Positions 18,016 through 25,826 of a stretch of DNA of 32,033 bases are shown piece by piece. Made by a program: the position numbers and the translations under genes. The notes beneath the pieces are model-generated. The model was not told where the DNA came from. It did not search any database and was given only the letters and a program-made list of their open reading frames with translations. The DNA comes from Micavibrio sp. (lineage in GTDB: Bacteria; Pseudomonadota; Alphaproteobacteria; Micavibrionales; Micavibrionaceae), in the NCBI GenBank assembly GCA_027075555.1, contig JALTAZ010000130.1, positions 1-32,033 of the forward strand, in the 5' to 3' direction. Numbering within the stretch: position 1 is the stretch's first letter; each line of letters starts with the position of its first letter.

Positions 18016-19016
18016 TGAAGTGCGCTCAAAATCAAGCTATCATGAAACAAAAGTCTGTAAAAAATCAAAGTAAATATAGCATTGAGTGGGATAATATACC
18101 TTCTAAGCAGTGGAGGTCATATTTAATGCAAGTTACGCGCCTTAATTTATTGCAGTCTGAGGAATATGCGCTTGCAATGGCAAAAATGAATAAGCAGCGA
18201 ATTAAACGTGGTGTAATTTATTGTGATGGTGAAAAAGCGGGCATTGTTCAGATTTTAGAAGTTGGTATTTTTAAAAATGCTGTTCATGCTGTTCTATTAG
18301 ATCGTGCGCCATTATGGTTTGATGGTTTTGGCAGGTTTAGAGATTTCAAAGGATTCTTAGAGATTTTCTCAAAGCAGTTTCCAAAGCGCCTAGGGCGCAA
18401 AATCCGTTTTATTCCTGAATTTGAAGATAGCTCAAGATCTGTATCAGCAATGAAAGAATATGGCTATAACTCTATAAGCACAGAAGGTTATCAAACCATA
18501 TGGCTCAACCTAAAGCCAGATATAGAAATTTTAAGAAAAAATCTTAATAAGAAATGGCGTAATATGCTTAATCAATCAGAGCGTAGCGCTTTGGAAGTTG
18601 TGTGGAGTGAAGGAGGAGCTAATTTTGCATGGCTTATGACTAACTATGCAAAAGATAGGGCGCAAAGGGGCTATGATGGCCCTTCATTAAAAACTATTAT
18701 TTCTTTATCTGGTGAATTCTCTCGTGGGCAAAATATGCTAATAGGAACAGCAATGTTGGATAGTAAACCAATAGCCGCTATATTAATTTTTATCCACGGT
18801 CGAAGTGCAACCTATCAAATAGGGTACACATCGGATAAGGGGCGAGAGTGTCGCGCTCATCATTTGTTGTTATGGTCGGCTCTAGAGCAGCTAAAAGGAA
18901 GGGATATAGATGAGTTTGATCTTGGAGGCGTCAATAATAAAAGCGCTGAAGGCGTTAGGATTTTTAAAAAAGGTCTTGGCGGAGAAGTCGTTAAAACTCT
19001 TGGTATGTATCATTAG
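18015..19016 (+). CDS. FemAB/GNAT-like peptidoglycan-associated acyl or aminoacyl transferase
   Basis: This 333-residue protein resembles the FemABX branch of the GNAT superfamily, whose best-known members use aminoacyl-tRNA to add residues to peptidoglycan stem peptides. Visible features are [20 protein letters not shown] followed by [10 protein letters not shown], the usual central FemAB pattern. The C-terminal GNAT half has [32 protein letters not shown] and [20 protein letters not shown]. It has no signal peptide, fitting a cytoplasmic enzyme. Start choice is open: ATG 18015 has no clear ribosome site and overlaps the palindrome, and ATG 18042 is equally possible. Divergence from dapD fits a wall-precursor role, but the acceptor and donor are not deducible from sequence. 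Confidence 0.75.
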   Translation: MKCAQNQAIMKQKSVKNQSKYSIEWDNIPSKQWRSYLMQVTRLNLLQSEEYALAMAKMNKQRIKRGVIYCDGEKAGIVQILEVGIFKNAVHAVLLDRAPLWFDGFGRFRDFKGFLEIFSKQFPKRLGRKIRFIPEFEDSSRSVSAMKEYGYNSISTEGYQTIWLNLKPDIEILRKNLNKKWRNMLNQSERSALEVVWSEGGANFAWLMTNYAKDRAQRGYDGPSLKTIISLSGEFSRGQNMLIGTAMLDSKPIAAILIFIHGRSATYQIGYTSDKGRECRAHHLLLWSALEQLKGRDIDEFDLGGVNNKSAEGVRIFKKGLGGEVVKTLGMYH

Positions 19017-19848
19017 CTTATCTATACTCATTATATCCCCTTCATTTGCTCAAGAGCAAAAAAGCGTTATCCCTTCTTATCATTATCAAGAGGCCAGTTA
19101 TGATGTTTATGCAGGCGGTATAAATGTAGTGCGTGCAAATATGAAGTTGGATTTTAGAGATAAAGGGCGTTACTCAATATTTTTTAATGCACAAACCAAG
19201 GGGTTTTTGGGTGCATTAGTCCCATGGTCGGGGAGTTTTGAGACGCGTGGCTGGGCTTTTATGGATGGTCGTAGGGTTCCTGAAATTCACCAGTCTATTG
19301 CAATGTGGCGCGATGAAAAAGAAACAAAAACATATGACTATGGAAAGGATGGATCTTTTAAGGGTTTGTCTGAGCTTTATACTGGTAAGAAACTAAGGCA
19401 AGTTAAATATGACAAGGAACTTGTTAAAGATACTATCGATGCTCTTACAGCTACAATTTTGATCATGGAAAAAGTATCTGATGGGGGGAAGTGTGAAGGC
19501 GAAAGTGAAGTTTTTGACGGTCGTCGTCGTTATAAGCTGATCTTTCATCATAAGGGTTTTGTTATGCTAAAAAAGACAAGATATAACGCTTATAAGGGGG
19601 TTGCGGCTGAGTGCACAGTTGAAGTTGAGCCTATAGCTGGTGCATGGCATAAAAAACCTCGTGGCTGGCTTTCCATACAAGAGCAGGGGCGTAAACGTGG
19701 CATGATGCCTACTGTCTGGTTGGCGCAGGTGGTTGAAAATGCTGTAGTAGTTCCTGTTAGAGTGCGTGTTAAAACGGCTTATGGAACATTATTTATGCAT
19801 ATGACTAGCTATAAAAGTGGGGATATAGTGTTGAAGGCTGGCAAATAA
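18910..19848 (+). CDS. DUF3108-like periplasmic protein
   Basis: This exported 312-residue protein resembles the DUF3108 family. Patterns include ASYDVYAGGINVVRANMKLD near the N-terminus, a GFLGALVPWSG loop, DTIDALTATILIM, and the closing WLAQVVENAVVVPVRVRVKT, a mostly beta fold. The family is envelope-related but uncharacterised. The gene starts 107 bases inside the FemAB-like gene. ATG 18910 has a strong GGAAGGG site but gives an unusually long signal-peptide n-region. A TTG at 18976 would give a conventional signal peptide ending PSFAQEQ with AAAAAAGG just upstream. Either way the two genes are translationally coupled, pointing to shared envelope work. Confidence 0.75.
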   Translation: MSLILEASIIKALKALGFLKKVLAEKSLKLLVCIISLSILIISPSFAQEQKSVIPSYHYQEASYDVYAGGINVVRANMKLDFRDKGRYSIFFNAQTKGFLGALVPWSGSFETRGWAFMDGRRVPEIHQSIAMWRDEKETKTYDYGKDGSFKGLSELYTGKKLRQVKYDKELVKDTIDALTATILIMEKVSDGGKCEGESEVFDGRRRYKLIFHHKGFVMLKKTRYNAYKGVAAECTVEVEPIAGAWHKKPRGWLSIQEQGRKRGMMPTVWLAQVVENAVVVPVRVRVKTAYGTLFMHMTSYKSGDIVLKAGK

Positions 19849-19898
19849 CTCTATATCCTTCATAGCTTAGATTTTATTTTAATTATTGAAAGATTAAT

Positions 19899-21275
19899 AT
19901 GACAAAGTCAAAGCCCATTGCCGTTGTTATTCTTGCCGCAGGCAAAGGTACGCGTATGAAATCAAAAAAGCCCAAGGTAATGCATGAGCTTTTGGGTTTG
20001 CCAATGATAAATTGGTTGCTTAATACAGTAGAACAACTTGACCCTGAAAGGGTGGTTGTGGTTGTAGGTAAGGGCATGAATGACCTTATTGATACCATAA
20101 AACCTCACAAATATGTTATTCAAAATAAACAACAAGGAACAGGTGATGCATTAAAGGCCGCTCTTCCTGCTTTGAAAGGCTTTTCTGGCGATGTTTTGGT
20201 ATTGCTTGGTGATACTCCGTTAATTGGTGTTTCTACTCTTCGTAATTTAATTTCTACGCGTAATATTGATGCGGTTACTGGTATCTCTGTTTTAGGGGTG
20301 AAAATGCAAAACCCCACGGGATACGGGCGCTTAATTATGGGGCGGAATAATATTTTAAAGGCTATTAGAGAAGAAAAAGATGCAAGCGCTCAGGAAAAGC
20401 AGGAAAATATAGTCAACACCGGAGCTTTTTGTTTGGATTCTCGGCGTATTGAACGCTGGCTTTCTAATTTGAATAATAAAAATGCACAAGGTGAGTATTA
20501 TATAACAGATATACCAGAGCTTGCCGCGCTTGACAAAATCAAAACCAGAGTTGTTATTGCCTCCGATGTTAATGAAGTAATGGGCTGTAATACCCGCATT
20601 GATTTATCAAAATTAGAGCAAGCCGCACAAAACAAAATGCGTGAACATTTCATGATGAATGGCGTTATTATGCAAGACCCTTCTAGTGTTTATTTTCATC
20701 ATGATACGCAAATTGGCGAAGGTACTTTAATAGAGCCAAATGTATATTTCTCCGCTGGTGTTAAGGTTGGCAAAAATACTCATATCAAGGCTTTTTGCCA
20801 TATAGATAATACTGTTATAGGCGATAAAACTACTATAGGACCATTTGCAAGGCTTCGTCCTGGTAGTGAAATAGGCGATGATGTTCGCATTGGGAACTTT
20901 GTTGAGATTAAAAAATCCAAAATAGGGGATCGCAGTAAGATTTCTCATCTAGGTTATGTAGGTGATTGCATTATGGATAGCGATGTTAACTTTAGTTGCG
21001 GGGCTATTACTGTAAATTATGACGGATTTCAAAAGCACCAAACTATAATTGGCAAAGGCGTGATGGTTGGCAGTAATGTTAATCTTGTTGCTCCAGTTAT
21101 TCTTGATGATGGGGCTTTTGTCGCCGCAGGTTCTACTATTACTACTGATGTTCCTGCTGATGCTTTGTCAGTTGAGCGCGGTAGGGCAGAAGTTCGCGCT
21201 GGCTGGGCTGCTTTATATAGAAAACGCAAGGAAAAAGCAAAAAATAATAATAAAGATAAGAAGAAGGAGTCTTGA
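19899..21275 (+). CDS. glmU: Bifunctional UDP-GlcNAc pyrophosphorylase / GlcN-1-P acetyltransferase
   Basis: GlmU acetylates glucosamine-1-phosphate and couples the product to UTP, giving UDP-GlcNAc for peptidoglycan and lipopolysaccharide. The uridyltransferase domain (residues about 1-230) carries VVILAAGKGTRMKSKKPKVM, QQGTGDALKAA and LLGDTPLI. The left-handed beta-helix acetyltransferase domain follows, with RLRPGSEIGDDVRIGNFVEI, SHLGYVGD and FSCGAITVNYDG. Its 458 residues and Lys-rich tail are normal. The glmS gene for the earlier pathway step lies 991 bp downstream, with a TIMP-like gene between them. The stop overlaps that gene's ATG by one base. Confidence 0.98.
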   Translation: MTKSKPIAVVILAAGKGTRMKSKKPKVMHELLGLPMINWLLNTVEQLDPERVVVVVGKGMNDLIDTIKPHKYVIQNKQQGTGDALKAALPALKGFSGDVLVLLGDTPLIGVSTLRNLISTRNIDAVTGISVLGVKMQNPTGYGRLIMGRNNILKAIREEKDASAQEKQENIVNTGAFCLDSRRIERWLSNLNNKNAQGEYYITDIPELAALDKIKTRVVIASDVNEVMGCNTRIDLSKLEQAAQNKMREHFMMNGVIMQDPSSVYFHHDTQIGEGTLIEPNVYFSAGVKVGKNTHIKAFCHIDNTVIGDKTTIGPFARLRPGSEIGDDVRIGNFVEIKKSKIGDRSKISHLGYVGDCIMDSDVNFSCGAITVNYDGFQKHQTIIGKGVMVGSNVNLVAPVILDDGAFVAAGSTITTDVPADALSVERGRAEVRAGWAALYRKRKEKAKNNNKDKKKES

Positions 21276-22156
21276 TGTTAAAGTTTTTTGTTATGGTGAT
21301 GTTTATATTATTTACTCCCTCTTCGCTTATGGCATGTTCATGCTCCGCAGATAGTTTTACAGATAATGCAAGCCGGAAAAATATTAAGAAAGCTGCTTTA
21401 ATATTTGAAGGAAAGACTTTGAATATATCAAAAGCTAAAGGAACTTCTAATTTTTCAGAAGTAAATATCAGGGTTGATAGGATTTATAAAGGTGAGGAAC
21501 AAAATAAAACCATATTAGTTTATGCTGATACTAAAACCAGTTGCGGCATATTGCCTTTGCCTTTGAAAAAACAAAAGTTTTTTATGATCTATAGGGTTGA
21601 TAACAGATATATTCTTGCAAGTGGTTGTGGCGCTTATATATCTGATAATGATATGAGTGCACTTAAAAACGGCGATTATTTATATCACCAACCACAAAAA
21701 TTATCTTTTCCTGAAAATTTTAAGAGCCGAAAAGACTTGGATAAGTGGGCAAGTAATACCACTATTGCAGGCGGGAAAATAACAGAAATTCAGTTCAGGG
21801 GAACAACTATTCTTATGGTATCTCGAAAATTTAGTTCCAAGAAAACTATATCTGATTTATCGTTCTATATCATGCAAAAAGGGGGCGGATACCAGCTTGG
21901 TGGTTTATATCCTTATGTGGTTTATGATGAAATAAAGGTAAAACAAACACCGGAAATTTTATCCTTTGTTACAAAAAGCGATGATATTACTTTATTAGAA
22001 ATAGCCCCGTCAGATATTATGGGTAAAACTTGTTCTCAAAAATCAGATTGTAGAGATAAACAATATTGCTTGAAAAATGATTATTTTGATGTAAATGGAT
22101 TGTGTATGCCCTGCCCTGATGATAATGGTCAATATATGCCCATTCAGTGTAAATAG
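21275..22156 (+). CDS. Secreted TIMP/NTR-like protein with Cys-rich C-terminus
   Basis: This 293-residue exported protein has a signal peptide followed by ACSCSADSFTDN, then ALIFEGKTLN, VNIRVDRIYKGEEQNKTILV, TKTSCG and ASGCGAYI. That order of CxC, a KG-containing strand and later SCG and CG matches the TIMP/netrin-like (NTR) domain found in many bacterial secreted proteins. Residues about 145-235 are unrecognised. The C-terminus has six cysteines in about 40 residues (from CSQKSDCRDKQYC). LMAC is a poor lipobox, so a lipoprotein is less likely than cleavage before the first Cys, but both are open. The ATG at 21275 is chosen over the track's TTG because GAAGGAG is well placed and it overlaps the glmU stop. 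Metalloprotease inhibition is known only for animal TIMPs; here it is speculation. Confidence 0.7.
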   Translation: MLKFFVMVMFILFTPSSLMACSCSADSFTDNASRKNIKKAALIFEGKTLNISKAKGTSNFSEVNIRVDRIYKGEEQNKTILVYADTKTSCGILPLPLKKQKFFMIYRVDNRYILASGCGAYISDNDMSALKNGDYLYHQPQKLSFPENFKSRKDLDKWASNTTIAGGKITEIQFRGTTILMVSRKFSSKKTISDLSFYIMQKGGGYQLGGLYPYVVYDEIKVKQTPEILSFVTKSDDITLLEIAPSDIMGKTCSQKSDCRDKQYCLKNDYFDVNGLCMPCPDDNGQYMPIQCK

Positions 22157-22192
22157 TTATTACTTATGAAATAATTGGTAAAATTTCGTGAT

Positions 22193-22220
22193 TTGAAATA
22201 ATCCTTGTTATGTCTATGAT
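22193..22220 (+). promoter_or_regulatory. Putative sigma-70 promoter of glmS
   Basis: TTGAAA (22193-22198), 16-bp spacer, TATGAT (22215-22220), ending 46 bp before the glmS ATG. It suggests glmS has its own promoter even though it is collinear with glmU. The short leader leaves no room for a glmS ribozyme. Confidence 0.55.
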
Positions 22221-22266
22221 TTATAAGCTGATATACGTTAATTAAGTGAAAGGCAATAATAAATAA

Positions 22267-24096
22267 ATGTGCGGAATATTTGGAATTATTGGAGAGCAGG
22301 AAGTAGCCCCGCTTTTACTTGAAGGGTTAAAACGTCTTGAATATCGTGGCTATGATTCTGCTGGAATTGCTTGTTTATCAAATGGGCATATTGATCGCCG
22401 GCGTGCTCAGGGAAAGCTACATAATCTTGCCGCAAAATTAGAGGCTGATCCGTTAAAGGGAACGGTTGGTATAGGTCATACGCGCTGGGCAACGCATGGT
22501 CTTCCTAATGAACGCAACGCTCACCCGCATGCTAATGATAAATTGGCGGTTGTGCATAATGGTATAATTGAAAATTATGCTGCACTTAAATCAGAGTTGG
22601 AAGATCAAGGCGCAGTGTTTGAAACAGAAACTGATACCGAGGTTATTGTGCATCTGGTTACGCATTATATGAATGAAGGGTTAAAACCCGTAGATGCAGC
22701 AAATAAAGCTATGGATAGGTTAGATGGCGCTTATGCTCTGGTCATAATTTTTGCGGGACATCATGATTTTATCGTTGGGTGCCGTCATGGCACACCTTTG
22801 GCTATTGGCTATGGTGAGGGTGAGATGTTCATGGCATCGGATTCTTACGCGCTTGCTCCACTTACAAAGCGTATATGTTTTCTTGAAGATGGCGATAGAG
22901 TTATAGTCACGCGTAAAGATATTAAAATTTATAATAAAGATGGTGTCGCAGCAAATCGCAATATCCGCATTACTGAACAATCAGGGGCATCAACTGGAAA
23001 AGGCGAATATCGTCATTATATGCTCAAAGAAATATATGAACAGCCCGCAGTAATTGGTGAAACGCTTAACTCTTATGTAAATGCGGGAACGGGGAAAATA
23101 TCAATTCCTGAAGATGTTCTTGATGGTATAGTTAATGCTCCGCGCCTTACTTTAATTGCTTGTGGCACAGCGTATTATGCGTGCATGGTTGCAAAATATT
23201 GGTTTGAGCAAATAGCACGCATACCATGTGAGATTGATGTTGCAAGCGAGTTTAGATATAGAGAAGCGCCAATGCCTGAAGGGGGTGCAGCAATTTTTAT
23301 ATCTCAATCTGGTGAAACGTTAGATACATTGGAGGCTTTGCGCTATTGTAGATCTCAGGGACAAAAAATAATATCTATTATCAATACTATAGAAAGCACA
23401 ATAGAGCGTGAATCTGATTTTGTGCTTCATACTTTGGCGGGTCCGGAAATTGGCGTTGCATCAACCAAAGCATTCACAACGCAGCTAACAACCCTTGCAT
23501 GCATGATATTAGCAGCAGCCCGCAGCAAAGGGTCAATTGATAAAGAAAAAGAGCATGAAATGGCCGACGCCTTGCGCCACGTACCAACGATTGCTGCGGA
23601 TATGTTGCGGCATGATGAGGCAATACATTCCATAGCAAAAGATGTTGCAGATGCAAGGGACGTGCTTTATCTAGGCCGAGGTAGCTTATACCCAATCGCT
23701 CTAGAGGGAGCTTTGAAACTTAAAGAAATTTCATATATTCACGCAGAAGGTTATGCTTCGGGAGAGATGAAACATGGACCTATTGCTTTAATAGATGACA
23801 ATGTTCCTGTTGTTGTTATTGCACCAGAAAATGATCCATTATTTGAAAAAAATGCCTCTAACATTGCAGAAACAGTGGCTAGAGGCGGTAAGATATTTTT
23901 AATATCAGATGTGAAAGGTGCACATTTGCTTAAAAATCAGACAACATGGAGTGTGTCTATGGGGGCAGTTCACCATTTTGTTGCACCTATTTTATACTCT
24001 ATTCCAGTGCAGCTATTGGCTTATCATGTTGCAGTTCTAAAAGGTACAGATGTAGATCAGCCACGCAACTTGGCAAAATCGGTTACAGTTGAATAG
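22267..24096 (+). CDS. glmS: Glutamine--fructose-6-phosphate aminotransferase (isomerizing)
   Basis: GlmS makes glucosamine-6-phosphate from fructose-6-phosphate and glutamine, the first step to UDP-GlcNAc. The protein begins MCGIFGIIG, so Cys is the N-terminal nucleophile after Met removal. The class II glutaminase domain (to about residue 240) shows GHTRWATHG and HNGIIENYA. Two SIS sugar-isomerase domains follow, with FISQSGETLDTLEALRYCR and ASTKAFTTQ. The last residues, DQPRNLAKSVTVE, are the canonical C-terminus. At 609 residues it is complete. It completes a GlcNAc pair with glmU upstream; glmM is not in the window. Confidence 0.98.
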   Translation: MCGIFGIIGEQEVAPLLLEGLKRLEYRGYDSAGIACLSNGHIDRRRAQGKLHNLAAKLEADPLKGTVGIGHTRWATHGLPNERNAHPHANDKLAVVHNGIIENYAALKSELEDQGAVFETETDTEVIVHLVTHYMNEGLKPVDAANKAMDRLDGAYALVIIFAGHHDFIVGCRHGTPLAIGYGEGEMFMASDSYALAPLTKRICFLEDGDRVIVTRKDIKIYNKDGVAANRNIRITEQSGASTGKGEYRHYMLKEIYEQPAVIGETLNSYVNAGTGKISIPEDVLDGIVNAPRLTLIACGTAYYACMVAKYWFEQIARIPCEIDVASEFRYREAPMPEGGAAIFISQSGETLDTLEALRYCRSQGQKIISIINTIESTIERESDFVLHTLAGPEIGVASTKAFTTQLTTLACMILAAARSKGSIDKEKEHEMADALRHVPTIAADMLRHDEAIHSIAKDVADARDVLYLGRGSLYPIALEGALKLKEISYIHAEGYASGEMKHGPIALIDDNVPVVVIAPENDPLFEKNASNIAETVARGGKIFLISDVKGAHLLKNQTTWSVSMGAVHHFVAPILYSIPVQLLAYHVAVLKGTDVDQPRNLAKSVTVE

Positions 24097-24119
24097 CTTA
24101 TTATCCTAGGATTATTGTA

Positions 24120-24887
24120 ATGAAGGATATAAACGGCAAAGTTATATGGATTATCGGTTGTAGCAGTGGTATCGGTTTTGCGTTAGCCAAAGAGTTATCA
24201 GAATTGGGGGCTATTTTAATTTTATCAGCCCGTAGGGAAAATAAGTTAGAAGATTTAAATAATAATCTTGGAGGAAATCATCTTGTTTGTCCAGTAGATG
24301 TTGAAAGCCATAAATCACTTATTAATGCCGTAAATATTATAAAGGAAATTTATCCAAATATTGATAGCGCAATTTTTTTGCCAGCTATATACCTGCCTCA
24401 CGATGGAAATAAGAAGGATATAAAAATCATTCATAAAATGTTAAGTGTTAATATCGGCGGGGCTTTTAATATGGTTGATGTCCTTTTGCCCATATTTGAA
24501 AAGCAAAAATTTGGTCAGATTATTTTATGCGCTTCTGTTGCAGGTTATAGAGGATTACCTATGGGACAGCCTTATTGCGCTAGTAAAGCGGCAATTATTA
24601 GCTATGCTGAGAGTTTAAAAACAGAACTAGAACATAAAAATATTGATGTTAAAGTAATAAATCCTGGTTTTGTTAGGACGCCGCTAACTGATAAGAATGA
24701 TTTTCCTATGCCAATGATAATAGAGCCTGACATTGCTGCAAAAGCAATTATAAGAGGGATAAAATCAAGGGTATTTGAAATTCATTTTCCTAAGAAATTT
24801 ACCTATATAATGAAAATTTTGCACATATTGCCCGCTCCGTTATATTTCTTTATAATGAGAATCATTCAAAAATTTATTAAAAAGTAA
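24120..24887 (+). CDS. Short-chain dehydrogenase/reductase
   Basis: This is a classical-type SDR of 255 residues with the cofactor motif GCSSGIG (13-19), followed by SARRE, which tends to favour NADP. The conserved Asn is at 111, Ser at 139, and Tyr-x-x-x-Lys at 152-156 (YCASK). The usual NNAG strand motif is replaced by FLPAIY, which is atypical. The C-terminal 40 residues are basic and hydrophobic (FTYIMKILHILPAPLYFFIM), suggesting membrane association and a lipid-like substrate. TAGGA precedes the ATG and the glmS stop is 24 bp upstream. The substrate cannot be read from sequence. Confidence 0.88.
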   Translation: MKDINGKVIWIIGCSSGIGFALAKELSELGAILILSARRENKLEDLNNNLGGNHLVCPVDVESHKSLINAVNIIKEIYPNIDSAIFLPAIYLPHDGNKKDIKIIHKMLSVNIGGAFNMVDVLLPIFEKQKFGQIILCASVAGYRGLPMGQPYCASKAAIISYAESLKTELEHKNIDVKVINPGFVRTPLTDKNDFPMPMIIEPDIAAKAIIRGIKSRVFEIHFPKKFTYIMKILHILPAPLYFFIMRIIQKFIKK

Positions 24888-24915
24888 TTTTGCGTTTCTT
24901 AATTACTCCAAAGAA

Positions 24916-24945
24916 AAATGCTGGGTAAATATTTACCTAGCATTT
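24916..24945. terminator. Bidirectional terminator between convergent genes
   Basis: AAATGCTGGGTAAAT and ATTTACCTAGCATTT form an almost perfect 15-pair inverted repeat (one G-T wobble on the plus-strand RNA), flanked by A-rich and T-rich sequence. It sits between the SDR gene and the convergent CTERM protein gene. Confidence 0.75.
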
Positions 24946-24973
24946 AAATCTTTATTAAACTTATGTAATATAG

Positions 24974-25630
24974 CTAAGCTATCATAGCTACTCTATCTTC
25001 TTGCTTAGATTTTCTTTTGCGATATCCAACAAGAACTGCAAGGCTAATAACAAACATCGGCAAAGCAGCAGGAACAGGAACTGCTGAAACTTCGTAAGAT
25101 ATAGAAAAGTTCTTAGACCCTATTACAGTTCCTAGGAAAGTTGAAACAAAATCCAACGTTCCTGCAGATAGGTTTTTGATAATTGTTGTACCTGTTTGTG
25201 ATCCTTGTATCTCTGCGCTAGCAAACGCAAGAGCCGTAGAGGCAGAGCCATCAACACTACCCTCAGCAGCGGAAAAATTAGAGCCAACACCGTCAACACC
25301 AACCGCAAAACCTTCAAAAAGCTGCCCGCCATTTTCATATGAATAATCAGAAGTAGCAGATAAAAGTGCAGGGGTTCCAATATTACCATCAAAATTATAG
25401 CTAAATGTAACCATACCACCAGTTGGAAGAGTTCCATTTATTACATTTAGCACAGTATCACCAATTATAGATGCCCCAGTAATTGTACCTGTTTGCCCAA
25501 TAACAAGAGGATCTGGTGACATATTCACATATGGGCCTGTAAAATCGACACCAACCGCAGAAGCAGGCTTTGCCCCTATAACCGATACAAATATCATACC
25601 CGCAACCATCAAAAGATTTTGAATCTTCAT
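24974..25630 (-). CDS. VPLPA/PEP-CTERM-type sorted exoprotein
   Basis: This 218-residue secreted protein is the likely substrate of the exosortase encoded nearby. It has an N-terminal signal peptide (KIQNLLMVAGMIFVSVIGAK, cleaved near PASA), then a Gly/Ser/Thr/Ala-rich beta-type region with no cysteines. A tripartite C-terminal sorting signal follows: VPVPAALPMF, a hydrophobic helix and a basic RKRKSKQ cluster. The motif is closest to the VPLPA variant known from alphaproteobacteria. The ORF track begins six codons early at a TTG; the ATG at 25630 has GAGG about nine bases upstream. Unusually, about eleven residues follow the basic cluster. It is convergent with the SDR gene and divergent from the PrsT-like gene. 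Confidence 0.85.
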   Translation of the reverse strand: MKIQNLLMVAGMIFVSVIGAKPASAVGVDFTGPYVNMSPDPLVIGQTGTITGASIIGDTVLNVINGTLPTGGMVTFSYNFDGNIGTPALLSATSDYSYENGGQLFEGFAVGVDGVGSNFSAAEGSVDGSASTALAFASAEIQGSQTGTTIIKNLSAGTLDFVSTFLGTVIGSKNFSISYEVSAVPVPAALPMFVISLAVLVGYRKRKSKQEDRVAMIA

Positions 25631-25672
25631 TTCTTTATCCTCAATCAAAATAACCTATTAAGCTAGTGGTCT

Positions 25673-25700
25673 ATCATAGGTAAAATATAAGCGCAATCAA
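25673..25700 (-). promoter_or_regulatory. Putative sigma-70 promoter of the CTERM protein gene
   Basis: Read on the minus strand, TTGATT, a 16-bp spacer and TATGAT lie about 42 bp upstream of the CTERM gene ATG. The rest of the 196-bp divergent region up to prsT is AT-rich and shows no confident plus-strand promoter. No GG-N10-GC sigma-54 element was found. Confidence 0.5.
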
Positions 25701-25826
25701 TATTTCAATAAATCTTTATATATCTATAAGGACGTTGGTAATTAAATTTATGGGTTCTGGTAAAATATATAATAATGATCTATATGATACATCAAATTAA
25801 ACAATGATAATATTTATGGAGATCTC

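Noticed and set aside
17966-18016. Seventeen-residue N-terminal extension of DapD in the ORF track
   Set aside because: The extension (from MLNSTRM) is not family-like, uses up the divergent promoter region, and the ATG at 17965 has the ribosome site and canonical N-terminus.
22157-22266. Possible glmS ribozyme/riboswitch upstream of glmS
   Set aside because: The 110-bp gap is largely occupied by a promoter-like element, is AT-rich, and shows no pseudoknot core; glmS ribozymes are typical of Gram-positive bacteria.
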